From NCBI GenBank assembly GCA_019421005.1, contig JAHZGA010000008.1, positions 1 to 34,547 on the forward strand: a DNA stretch of 34,547 bases, given 5' to 3'. Shown in pieces: positions 1-7,032 of the stretch. Under the pieces are notes generated by a model, which made no database searches, had not been told where the DNA came from, and worked only from the letters and a program-made list of their open reading frames with translations. The position numbers and the translations under genes are program-made. The stretch is from a bacterium. GTDB taxonomy: Bacteria > Bacillota_I > Bacilli_A > RF39 > UBA660. How positions within the stretch are numbered: the first letter of the stretch is position 1; each line of letters starts with the position of its first letter.

Positions 1-69
1 ACCCCCCCCCCCTAGGTAACTATTAGTTAACTTTGTTTTATAATTATTTTTATTATTTAATTTAATCAT
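1..69 (-). CDS. Leader peptide ORF, copy A (runs off left edge)
   Basis: A short ORF starts at the ATG whose complement is at 67-69, six bases after a perfect AGGAGG. It encodes MIKLNNKNNYKTKLTNSYL followed by four glycines from a run of 11 G, then leaves the window. A second copy at 26154-26237 has the same length up to the G run and differs by two amino acids (N5S, K7E) before it. Strong SD, near-perfect promoter and conserved frame argue that it is translated. I do not recognise the peptide. The gene it leads lies outside the window; by analogy with copy B it may be another variable surface protein. Confidence 0.5.
   Translation of the reverse strand, partial: MIKLNNKNNYKTKLTNSYLGGGG
2..12. 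repeat. Homopolymer tract, 11 C (G on minus strand), copy A
   Basis: Eleven consecutive C, read as 11 G within the leader ORF on the minus strand. Such a run is exceptional in this AT-rich sequence. Copy B has 10 at the equivalent place. Tracts of this length are typical slipped-strand phase-variation sites. The window begins one base beyond it. Confidence 0.85.
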
Positions 70-128
70 ATTAGTTACCTCCTCATATCTTAATTCAATT
101 ATATATTTTTTATTTAAAAATGTAAATA
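13..128 (-). repeat. Dispersed repeat, promoter-leader cassette copy A
   Basis: About 115 bases nearly identical to 26181-26300. From the AGGTAACT at 14 to the SD there are only two substitutions in about 67 bases, and the promoter half differs by a few substitutions and a one-base length change. It contains promoter, SD, leader ORF and the start of the G tract. An inverted repeat, AGGTAACTA (14-22) and TAGTTACCT (72-80), would pair the SD with the end of the leader ORF in the mRNA. Confidence 0.85.
98..126 (-). promoter_or_regulatory. Promoter of leader copy A
   Basis: TTTACA, 17-base spacer, TATAAT on the minus strand, about 30 bases before the leader ATG. A perfect inverted repeat AAATGTAAAT (118-127) / ATTTACATTT (144-153) overlaps the -35 box. 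Copy B keeps a 7-bp version, so it may be a shared operator. Confidence 0.75.
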
Positions 129-166
129 CTTTTTAGTATTTTAATTTACATTTATTCTTAAATTAA

Positions 167-204
167 TTGTCATATTTTGACAAAAATATTGTATAAATTA
201 TAGT
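167..204 (+). promoter_or_regulatory. Promoter of the rodA-like gene
   Basis: TTGACA (177-182), 16-base spacer, TATAGT (199-204), 32 bases before the start codon. The -35 is one arm of an inverted repeat TTGTCA (167-172) / TGACAA (178-183), a possible operator. Confidence 0.6.
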
Positions 205-235
205 TTTAGTGTAATATATTTATTGGGTGATTTAC

Positions 236-1366
236 ATGAAAAAAATTTCAAAATACAAAGTTGATAAATTAATTTTAATTCCCCTCATTTTATTTGCAAT
301 TATAAGTATTCTTACCATCAGTAGTGCGGAAGAATTACTTTCTGGCGATTTAAATGGATTAGCTATTAAACAATCTATGTGGTATATAATTGGTTTTGTT
401 TTAGCCTATTTCACTATGTTTATAGGAAATAAGTTTATATATAAAAATATTTGGATTTTTTATGGTATTGGTGTTCTTTTACTATTTTTATTGCTATTTT
501 TTGGTACTCCAATTAATGATGCCAAATGTTGGTTTACAATTCCTGGTATTGGTACTTTTCAACCAAGTGAATTTATGAAAATAATTTTAATTATAACTTT
601 AGGAACTGTTATTAATAAATTTAATGAAGATAATAATGATCCTACTGTAGCTGATGAATTTAAATTTTTAATTAAAGTTGCTATTATTGTTTTTATTCCT
701 AGTATTTTAACGTTTTTACAACCTGATACAGGTGTAGTATTAATTTATCTTTTAATTACAATCATTATGTTATTTATATCAGGAATTAGATATCGTTGGT
801 TTGTTATTTTATTTTTTATTATAGGTATTATGCTTGCTTTTGTTTTAGGAATTTATTTTATTAATACAGATTTATTTATCAAAATTTTTGGAACAGATTT
901 TTTCTTAAGAGTTGATAGATTATTAGATTGGTCTAATAAAAGTGGTTACCAATTAGAAAACGGAATAAGTGCGATTGGTTCTGGAGGTGTTTTAGGTAAT
1001 GGTTATAAAAATACCCCAATATATTTTCCTGAACCTCAAACCGATTTTATCTTTGCTGTTTTTGCTAGTAATTTTGGTTTTGTTGGTTCAACTATTTTAC
1101 TATCATTGATACTATTTTTTGATATTAGACTTATTTTACTTGCTATTAAAAGCAATTCAAATATTAACAAATATATTATAAGTGGTATTGTTGGAATGTT
1201 AATTTATCAACAATTACAAAATATAGGAATGACTTTTGGTTTAATGCCTATTACTGGTATTACCCTACCTTTTATTAGTTATGGGGGTTCTAGTTTATTA
1301 AGTTACATGTTAATAGCAGGAATTATTTTTAATATTTCAAATGAAAATATCCGTTATACAAATTAA
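236..1366 (+). CDS. rodA: SEDS-family peptidoglycan polymerase, RodA-like
   Basis: Polytopic membrane glycosyltransferase that polymerises lipid II with a class B penicillin-binding protein during elongation. About 376 residues with ten or so hydrophobic segments, the usual SEDS size. Diagnostic motifs: FQPSEFMK near residue 115, QPDTG near 160, AIGSGGVLGNG near 245, PEPQTDFIFAVFASNFGFVG near 265 and PFISYGGSS near 345. The phrase GMTFGLMPITGITLPF resembles RodA more than FtsW, but FtsW or SpoVE cannot be excluded. I chose the ATG at 236 rather than the GTG at 227 because GGTGAT at 226-231 is a good SD for it. The gene stands alone with its own promoter and terminator. Confidence 0.85.
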   Translation: MKKISKYKVDKLILIPLILFAIISILTISSAEELLSGDLNGLAIKQSMWYIIGFVLAYFTMFIGNKFIYKNIWIFYGIGVLLLFLLLFFGTPINDAKCWFTIPGIGTFQPSEFMKIILIITLGTVINKFNEDNNDPTVADEFKFLIKVAIIVFIPSILTFLQPDTGVVLIYLLITIIMLFISGIRYRWFVILFFIIGIMLAFVLGIYFINTDLFIKIFGTDFFLRVDRLLDWSNKSGYQLENGISAIGSGGVLGNGYKNTPIYFPEPQTDFIFAVFASNFGFVGSTILLSLILFFDIRLILLAIKSNSNINKYIISGIVGMLIYQQLQNIGMTFGLMPITGITLPFISYGGSSLLSYMLIAGIIFNISNENIRYTN

Positions 1367-1391
1367 AAGGAACTAAAAGTCCCTTTTTATT
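1364..1391 (+). terminator. Terminator after rodA-like gene
   Basis: Stem AAAGGAACT / AGTCCCTTT (one mismatch) followed by a T-rich run, immediately after the stop codon. Confidence 0.6.
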
Positions 1392-1441
1392 TATATAAAT
1401 TTTAGATGATACACATTATTTTTAAAATTTTATATCTTTAC

Positions 1442-1494
1442 CTTTTGACAAAGAACCGGATATTTTAACATTTATCCGTAGATTTGTCAAAAAG
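1442..1494. other. Long two-part inverted repeat
   Basis: Outer arms CTTTTGACAAA (1442-1452) and TTTGTCAAAAAG (1483-1494); inner arms CCGGAT (1456-1461) and ATCCG (1474-1478). It lies between converging genes and has no T run directly after it on the plus strand. Function unknown: a small RNA, a protein site or a miniature element are all possible. Confidence 0.5.
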
Positions 1495-1499
1495 TTATA

Positions 1500-1541
1500 A
1501 AAAAAGAACCTTATATTTCATAATTTTAAATCAGTTCTTCT
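1500..1541 (-). terminator. Possible terminator after prepilin gene
   Basis: On the minus strand, AAGAAC and GTTCTT arms about 24 bases apart are followed by a run of seven T. The long loop makes it a weak candidate. Confidence 0.4.
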
Positions 1542-1915
1542 TATTTTTTTACTTCTGTACAACTAGTTACAATACTAACTTCTATTTCTTCCATTACTTC
1601 CACTTTTACAAATTTATCTTCTGTTACATATTCTTTTCCTGTTTTAGTATCTATAAAAGGACTTTTTAATTTACCACTTTTAAATAAATCATCAAATGTA
1701 ATACAATAAACATCACCTTTTGTTTGAGGATATTTAGTCTTTTTTTCATCCATATAAAGTTCTGTTGCATTTTTAACTAATAATTTAGAAGCATTACTTA
1801 ATTTATCTTCTGTTTTTCTAATGTTTTCAACTATTGATGGAAATGCTAAAACAACAATTATTGATAAAATTACAACTACTCCTAATACTTCAATTAATGT
1901 AAACCCTTTTTTCAT
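1541..1915 (-). CDS. Type IV prepilin-like protein
   Basis: A 124-residue protein with a classic class III prepilin N-terminus: MKKG then FTLIEV, the peptidase cut falling between G4 and F5, and a hydrophobic helix to about residue 28. The size and the two late cysteines (near 71 and 118) resemble ComGC-type competence pseudopilins, but no cysteine motif proves it. A weak SD (AAAAGG) precedes the ATG. No prepilin peptidase, ATPase or platform protein lies next to it, so it is an orphan here and must rely on machinery elsewhere. It could be a minor pilin or a competence pilin. Confidence 0.75.
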   Translation of the reverse strand: MKKGFTLIEVLGVVVILSIIVVLAFPSIVENIRKTEDKLSNASKLLVKNATELYMDEKKTKYPQTKGDVYCITFDDLFKSGKLKSPFIDTKTGKEYVTEDKFVKVEVMEEIEVSIVTSCTEVKK

Positions 1916-1965
1916 TATACACGACCTTTTCTAACATAATTATATCACAGGTTAAAAATCACTTC

Positions 1966-1994
1966 AATAAAAAAACAGCTTATTCTGCTGTTTT
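1966..1994 (-). terminator. Terminator after rpmF
   Basis: Minus strand stem ACAGC / GCTGT with a seven-T run; it overlaps the last codons of rpmF. Confidence 0.75.
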
Positions 1995-2183
1995 AATAAC
2001 TTCTTTATTTTTATAATTTCCGCATTCTTTACAAACACGATGTGGTTTAACACTTGCTCCACATTTTGGGCAAGTTGTTGTAGTAGCTGCATTAATTTTA
2101 TAATGAGTACGACGCATTCTTTTTCTAGTTTTGCTTGTTTTTCTAAATGGTACAGCAAATCTTTGAATATCTAATTTTAACAT
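1980..2183 (-). CDS. rpmF: Ribosomal protein L32 with N-terminal extension
   Basis: Large-subunit ribosomal protein L32, 67 residues. The conserved body VPFRKTSKTRKRMRRTHYK begins at residue 11, and a zinc ribbon is formed by C38, C41, C51 and C54. The family normally starts MAVP; here there is no Met at that point. The only start with an SD (AGGAGGTG) is at 2183, adding MLKLDIQRFA. That extension closely resembles the LNLQFFA leader of Firmicutes L27, which the cysteine protease Prp removes, so L32 may be processed after Ala10. The gene follows yceD after 11 bases, the standard pairing. Confidence 0.93.
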   Translation of the reverse strand: MLKLDIQRFAVPFRKTSKTRKRMRRTHYKINAATTTTCPKCGASVKPHRVCKECGNYKNKEVIKTAE

Positions 2184-2194
2184 TATTACACCTC

Positions 2195-2674
2195 CTATAA
2201 TAAATCTTTTAATTTGGCTAACTCGGGATTGATTTTTTCTTCATCTTCTTTAATCAATTTCCAACCATCCCCTTGCATATTACAATCATAAGATCCTTCA
2301 CTTACAACTTTCATGGGAATTTCCATTAATATATTTTCCCATATTATTGGTAAAATATCAATAGAATTTTCTGAATTTTCTGAATTTTCGCCAATTTCTT
2401 CTAATATTTCTTTTATATTTCCTTCAATTTTGGCTTCAAATGGGTGTAAAACAGGTTTTAAAGTTATTGAACATGGCAAATACATATCTCCCTTTACTAA
2501 AGCATTTATTTGTAAATCATTCAAACTATCAAGCCAAATCACTCCATTAACATAAGTGTTTTCTAATTTTAAAATTCCTACTTTTTTTAATTGTTCTTCA
2601 TCAAAAGTAACAACTTCATTAATTTCTAATTCTTCTAAATTACCATTTTTAAGGCTCATTAAATTTATATTCAT
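2195..2674 (-). CDS. yceD: YceD/DUF177 family protein
   Basis: A 159-residue protein of the DUF177 family encoded directly before rpmF in most bacteria and linked to 23S rRNA accumulation and ribosome assembly. Family marks seen: two conserved acidic and hydrophobic stretches (LPCSITLKPVLHPF near 85, NILMEIPMKVV near 118), a cysteine followed by GDGW near 137, and the C-terminal NPELAKLKDLL. SD is GAGGTGA. There is an unusual internal repeat, ENSENSEN, near residue 100. Operon partner of rpmF. Confidence 0.9.
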   Translation of the reverse strand: MNINLMSLKNGNLEELEINEVVTFDEEQLKKVGILKLENTYVNGVIWLDSLNDLQINALVKGDMYLPCSITLKPVLHPFEAKIEGNIKEILEEIGENSENSENSIDILPIIWENILMEIPMKVVSEGSYDCNMQGDGWKLIKEDEEKINPELAKLKDLL

Positions 2675-2693
2675 ATTTCACCTCAACATTTAC

Positions 2694-2722
2694 ATTATAC
2701 CGAAAATATCTTAATTTTTCAA
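2694..2722 (-). promoter_or_regulatory. Promoter of yceD-rpmF
   Basis: TTGAAA, 17-base spacer, TATAAT on the minus strand, 20 bases before yceD. Confidence 0.75.
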
Positions 2723-2765
2723 GCATTATTGCCAAAAATATGATATTATTATTATGGAGGTTTTT

Positions 2766-3875
2766 ATGAAAGCAATCGGTATTATTTGTGAATATAATCC
2801 ATTTCACAACGGACATTTATATCATTTAAAAAAAATTAAAACTATGTATCCTAACCATATTATAATATTAGTTATGAGTGGACATTTTACTCAAAGGGGT
2901 GAAGTAAGCATTATTAACAAATGGGATAAAACCCTTCTAGCCCTTAATTATGGGGTTGATTTAGTTATTGAACTTCCTTTTGTTTTTGCAACTCAAAGTG
3001 CGGATAATTTTGCTTATGGTTCTATTAAAATTTTAAATTATTTAAAAGTTGATAAAATTGTTTTTGGCAGTGAAATTAATGATATCAACATTCTAAATAA
3101 ACTTGCTAATATACAATTAAATGATAATTATGATTTATTAGTTAAAAAGTTTTTAGATGAAGGCATCAACTACCCCACCGCTTTATCTAAAGCTTTAGAA
3201 CATTTTGGAGGAATTAATTTAAATAGTCCTAATGACTTACTAGCAATCAGTTATATAAAAGCTATAAAAAAATTAAACAGTTCAATTGAAGCAGTCTGTA
3301 TTAAAAGATCTAATGACTATCATCAAACTAGTTTAAATAGCAAAATAGTAAGCGCTAAAGCGATTAGAAATGCAATTAAAAATAATAAAAATATTAAAAA
3401 ATTTGTTCCTTATAAAAATTTAAAAATGATTAAAAATATCAATAATAATGATTATTTTCCATATTTAAAATATAAAATTATAAGTTGTAATAACTTAAAT
3501 AGTTTTTTAGATGTTGATGAGGGAATTGAAAATAAATTAAAAACAGTTATTAATAATTGCTATAATATTGATGATTTAATAAAAAGTATTAAAACTAAAA
3601 GATATACTTATAATAAATTAATGAGAATGTTTATTCATATTTTATGTGATTTACCAAAACAAGAGTTTGATTTAAATTATATAAGACCTCTAGGTTTTAA
3701 CAAAAATGGTCAACTTTATTTAAATAAAATTAAAAAATCTTTAGAAGTTCCTTTAATTACTAAATATAATAAATCACTTGATTATGAAATCAAAGTTACT
3801 TCTATTTATAGTTTAATTTTAAATGATAACAGTTTAATTTTAAAAGAATATCAAAATAAGCCTATTATTAAATAG
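2766..3875 (+). CDS. tmcAL: tRNA(Met) cytidine acetate ligase (TmcAL/YlbM)
   Basis: Forms N4-acetylcytidine at the wobble base of elongator tRNA-Met from acetate and ATP. The nucleotidyltransferase fold shows at once: GIICEYNPFHNGHLYHL at the N-terminus with the HNGH ATP-binding motif, then SGHFTQRGE and SADNFAYGS. KRSNDYHQTSLN and SAKAIRNAI near residue 185 are family marks. At about 369 residues it is somewhat shorter than the roughly 400 of Bacillus YlbM. I chose the second in-frame Met because GGAGG sits five bases before it; the upstream ATG overlaps that SD. Converges on mutM with two bases between stops. Confidence 0.9.
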   Translation: MKAIGIICEYNPFHNGHLYHLKKIKTMYPNHIIILVMSGHFTQRGEVSIINKWDKTLLALNYGVDLVIELPFVFATQSADNFAYGSIKILNYLKVDKIVFGSEINDINILNKLANIQLNDNYDLLVKKFLDEGINYPTALSKALEHFGGINLNSPNDLLAISYIKAIKKLNSSIEAVCIKRSNDYHQTSLNSKIVSAKAIRNAIKNNKNIKKFVPYKNLKMIKNINNNDYFPYLKYKIISCNNLNSFLDVDEGIENKLKTVINNCYNIDDLIKSIKTKRYTYNKLMRMFIHILCDLPKQEFDLNYIRPLGFNKNGQLYLNKIKKSLEVPLITKYNKSLDYEIKVTSIYSLILNDNSLILKEYQNKPIIK

Positions 3876-3883
3876 ACTTATTT
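3854..3883. terminator. Shared bidirectional terminator
   Basis: Stem AATAAGcCTATT / AATAGaCTTATT with a four-base loop, flanked by T on one side and A on the other. It overlaps the ends of tmcAL and mutM and can serve both. Confidence 0.7.
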
Positions 3884-4693
3884 TTGACAATTAGAACAGT
3901 AATAAGTTGTTCTTCCATTTATTTTAATTTTGCTTATTATTTTATTACAATTTGGACATATCTCTTTAGTATGAACAAATAAATTTTGTTGATGATTTCC
4001 ATGAACATTCTCACTTGATGTATAAGATCTAATAGTAGTTCCTCCATCTTCTATAGCTTGTTTTAAAACTTTTTTAGTGTTAACGATAATTTCATTTAAT
4101 TCTTGCTTATTTAATAAATAAGCTTTTTTTGATGGGTTTATTTTACTTAAAAATAATATTTCATCAGCATATATATTTCCTATCCCAACAATTATTTTTT
4201 GATCTAATAAAGTAGTTTTTATTGGTAGTTTTTTTGTTTTTAATTTATCTTTTAAATAGTTTTCATCTAATTTTTCATCAAATGGTTCTAAACCTAATTC
4301 TACTAAAGGTTTAACTTTATAAGCTATATCTTTTTTAAATAGATACATTTTTCCAAATTTTCTAGTATCTTGATATCTTAATTCTGTTTCATCATCAAAA
4401 ATAAAAATAACGTGTTCATGTTTATTAACTTCATCATTCTTATTTTTTAAATTAAATTTCCCTTCCATTCTAAGATGACTTAATAATAAATAATCATCCA
4501 TATCAAATATTAACCATTTTCCTCTTCTTTTAATATCAATAATTACTTTATTTATTATTTCTTTTTTAAATTGTTCTAAAGTTGGATAAGCAATTATCTT
4601 TTCATAATTAACTTTTAAATCAACTATTTTTTTATTTATTACTTTCTTTTTTAAAACATTTCTAACTGTTTCAACTTCTGGTAATTCTGGCAT
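3878..4693 (-). CDS. mutM: Formamidopyrimidine-DNA glycosylase
   Basis: Base-excision enzyme that removes 8-oxoguanine and FaPy lesions and nicks the site. The mature N-terminus PELPEVETV supplies the catalytic proline and glutamate (P2, E3). A lysine in RRGKW near 56 and LLSHLRMEGKF follow, and the protein ends in the four-cysteine zinc finger (CPNC ... CSNC). Length 271, typical. SD is AGGAGG. It lies eight bases after murI, so the two are probably cotranscribed from the murI promoter. Confidence 0.96.
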   Translation of the reverse strand: MPELPEVETVRNVLKKKVINKKIVDLKVNYEKIIAYPTLEQFKKEIINKVIIDIKRRGKWLIFDMDDYLLLSHLRMEGKFNLKNKNDEVNKHEHVIFIFDDETELRYQDTRKFGKMYLFKKDIAYKVKPLVELGLEPFDEKLDENYLKDKLKTKKLPIKTTLLDQKIIVGIGNIYADEILFLSKINPSKKAYLLNKQELNEIIVNTKKVLKQAIEDGGTTIRSYTSSENVHGNHQQNLFVHTKEICPNCNKIISKIKINGRTTYYCSNCQK

Positions 4694-4701
4694 TTTTCCT
4701 C

Positions 4702-5400
4702 CTATAATGTTACTTCTGATATATCTATATCTTTAAATATTTTTCTTACGTTTTTTTCTATTTGTTCATTAACTAAACTAAAATAAAAAGTAATACTTCC
4801 TTCTTTACTATTAGTTAAATTAATTTTTTCAGTTAAAATACTTCCTAATTCAATTAAAGGTAAATCTTTTATATATTTAGTTAAAGCTTTATAATGGGTG
4901 CAACCTAAAACTAAAACATCAATATCTTTTAATTTTTTTAAGTAATTATCTAAAATTGTTTGGTCCATTTCATTTTTTTCAATTAGTGGTACTAAAGAAG
5001 GGGTAGCTAGTTCAACAACTTTTTTATTGAGATTTTTTTTAAAATAATGTGATTTTATCATTAATTTTGTACCTATAACCCCTACTCTTTGATAATTTGA
5101 TTGTTCTAGATATTCTTTAGTAGGACTTAAAATATCAATGATATTATCTTTATTTTTTAATTTAGGATACACATTCGCACTTACTGTTCCACATGCTATA
5201 ATGATTAAATCAACATGTAAACTATTAAAAAAATCAATTATTTTATTAGAAAATTCAGTTACTTGTTTTTTGGTTTTATCTCCATAAGGAATATTTTTAG
5301 TATCACCAAAATAAATATAATGATTATTAGGGTATTTTTTTACTAATTGTTCTAAAACAAATATCCCACCTAGTCCTGAATCAAAAACACCAATTTTCAT
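4702..5400 (-). CDS. murI: Glutamate racemase
   Basis: Makes D-glutamate for peptidoglycan. Motifs: GVFDSGLGG at the N-terminus, YFGDTKNIPYG, the first catalytic cysteine in IIACGTVSA near residue 66, and the second in VLGCTHY near 168. About 232 residues, a little short of the usual 260. The first cysteine motif is normally ACNTA; here the Asn is Gly. I chose ATG 5400 because GGTGAT precedes it; an upstream ATG at 5421 lacks a clear SD. First gene of a pair with mutM. Confidence 0.92.
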   Translation of the reverse strand: MKIGVFDSGLGGIFVLEQLVKKYPNNHYIYFGDTKNIPYGDKTKKQVTEFSNKIIDFFNSLHVDLIIIACGTVSANVYPKLKNKDNIIDILSPTKEYLEQSNYQRVGVIGTKLMIKSHYFKKNLNKKVVELATPSLVPLIEKNEMDQTILDNYLKKLKDIDVLVLGCTHYKALTKYIKDLPLIELGSILTEKINLTNSKEGSITFYFSLVNEQIEKNVRKIFKDIDISEVTL

Positions 5401-5425
5401 TAATATCACCACTTTTTCCATTGTA

Positions 5426-5454
5426 ATTATAGTATAGCTACCTTACAAAGTCAA
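5426..5454 (-). promoter_or_regulatory. Promoter of murI-mutM
   Basis: TTGACT, 17-base spacer, TATAAT on the minus strand. Confidence 0.8.
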
Positions 5455-5629
5455 TAGCAAAATTTTTTTTATTTTATATGATTTCGCATTTCTGCTATTT
5501 TTTTATTGCAGATTTCCCTAGTAGTAGCCTAAAATTAGTTAAATCTGTGATTAATATGTGATAGATATGGTAAATCACTCATTTGTAATGATGGCTATTT
5601 TAATGTATGCTTAATAAGGGAGGTTTTAT
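5455..5629 (+). promoter_or_regulatory. Upstream region of the adhesin gene
   Basis: No gene seen. TTGCAG near 5506 with TAAAAT about 18 bases later is a possible promoter. GTGATT and AATCAC arms near 5550-5578 can form a hairpin in the leader. A strong SD, GGGAGG, lies at the end. No recognised riboswitch. Confidence 0.35.
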
Positions 5630-6487
5630 ATGAAAAAATTAATATTATGCTGTTTATTATTTTTACCGTTTGGAATAAAAGCTGTTGATGTTAAAGTTGA
5701 TTATATTGACAATGTTTATTCAAATAGACCTGTTAATAATGAAGTTTTATCAGGACAATTAGGATACATTTATGTTGATAACAATTTTGCTTATTGTCTA
5801 GATCCAAGTCAATTAATTATTACTGGAGAAAATCATTATCAAGTAGATAATTTATATTTAAATAATAATTTTTCTAAAGAGGAAATAGATTATATTAATT
5901 TAGTTGCTTATTTTGGTTATGAGTACCCTAATCATAATAATGAGTTTTATTATATGGCAGCTCAAGAATTAATTTGGGAAAAATTATATCACAATGATTT
6001 TTATTGGACAAATCAAAAATATCCTAATGGAGATAAAATTGACATTGAAAAATATAAGAAAGAAATAAATGATTTAATAACTAATTTACCTTTCTTAAAT
6101 AAGAGTTATGATACGAAAGTAAATGAAGAAATCATTTTAGAAGATGAAAATCTTGATATTTTTGATGTAGTATCTAATGATGATATTGAAATAATTAAGA
6201 AGGACAATAAATTGTTTATTACTCCCAAAAAGGCTGGAAATTATAAAATAAAATTACAACATAAAAACAATAAAAAAAGTTTACTTATTTTTTCAGCGCC
6301 TAATTATCAAACAATTGGATCTATGGGTTCAAATATATTATTGGAAAGTGAATTTTCTTTAAATGTTACTGAAGAAGTAATTGAGGATGTCTTACCTAAT
6401 ACTAGTAATAAAGATTTACCTTTAAATATTAGTTGGATTGGTTTTGTATGTTCAGGATTATTCATTTTAAGAAAAAGTTTTTCATAA
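5630..6487 (+). CDS. Thioester-domain surface adhesin, LPxTG-type
   Basis: Predicted wall-anchored protein of 285 residues. Signal peptide residues 1-18 (hydrophobic core ILCCLLFLPFGI). The next 110 residues match the thioester adhesin domain: C56 in AYCLDP and Q112 in AAQELIWE are placed to form the Cys-Gln thioester that binds host amines covalently. A beta-rich region follows (about 165-245), then the sorting signal: LPNTS at 255, a hydrophobic stretch and RK. SD is GGGAGG. The sortase gene overlaps its 3' end, so the two form a substrate and enzyme pair. The thioester role is inferred from family knowledge. Confidence 0.85.
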   Translation: MKKLILCCLLFLPFGIKAVDVKVDYIDNVYSNRPVNNEVLSGQLGYIYVDNNFAYCLDPSQLIITGENHYQVDNLYLNNNFSKEEIDYINLVAYFGYEYPNHNNEFYYMAAQELIWEKLYHNDFYWTNQKYPNGDKIDIEKYKKEINDLITNLPFLNKSYDTKVNEEIILEDENLDIFDVVSNDDIEIIKKDNKLFITPKKAGNYKIKLQHKNNKKSLLIFSAPNYQTIGSMGSNILLESEFSLNVTEEVIEDVLPNTSNKDLPLNISWIGFVCSGLFILRKSFS

Positions 6488-6984
6488 TTGGTTTATTTTT
6501 AATTATTTTAGGTTTTTCTTTGTTTAGTTATTATAAAATTAGACAAAATTTAGATGTTAAGAAACACAATTTAATTATTGAAAGAGATTTTTATAATGGT
6601 GATCCCAATAAATATGATAATTTAAATTATATTATAATTCCTGATATAAATGTTAAAAGGATTATTGTTCCTTATAATCTTGAAAATTTAAATAAGAATT
6701 ATGTTTGTTTATATCAAGGAAATCTTGATGATGATAGTCATGTAATTCTTGCTGGGCATAATGTTAAACAAGTATTTCATGAACTACATAAAATCAAAAT
6801 TGGTTCTAAAATCATTATAAAAGGGAAAAAAATAAATGAATTTATTGTTGAAAATAAGTATGAAACTTTAAAAAATGACAGATCAGTTTTAAATGAAAGC
6901 AAAGATAATAAAAAATTAACCTTAATTACGTGTACAAAAGACCCTAATTATAGATTAATTATAACAGCATTTAAAAAAGCTTAA
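6448..6984 (+). CDS. Sortase
   Basis: Membrane transpeptidase that links sorting-signal proteins to the wall. An N-terminal membrane anchor (about 11-28) precedes the catalytic core, which holds H104 in LAGHN, C162 in LITCT and R169 in PNYRLIITAF, in the order and spacing of sortases. About 178 residues from this start. The start is uncertain: ATG at 6448 lies in the adhesin's 3' end without a clear SD, and a TTG at 6433 is in frame, so translation is probably coupled. The TCT motif resembles classes A/D. It most likely anchors the adjacent LPNTS adhesin. Confidence 0.88.
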   Translation: MFRIIHFKKKFFIIGLFLIILGFSLFSYYKIRQNLDVKKHNLIIERDFYNGDPNKYDNLNYIIIPDINVKRIIVPYNLENLNKNYVCLYQGNLDDDSHVILAGHNVKQVFHELHKIKIGSKIIIKGKKINEFIVENKYETLKNDRSVLNESKDNKKLTLITCTKDPNYRLIITAFKKA

Positions 6985-7002
6985 AAAAGCTTTTTTTATT
7001 TT
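6970..7002 (+). terminator. Terminator after sortase
   Basis: AAAAAAGC / GCTTTTTT stem followed by further T, overlapping the stop codon. Confidence 0.7.
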
Positions 7003-7032
7003 GTAAATTATTAATTTTTAAATATCTTTGAA

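Noticed and set aside
1964..2158. Second frame overlapping rpmF
   Set aside because: It overlaps the well-supported L32 gene in another frame, with no SD or motif.
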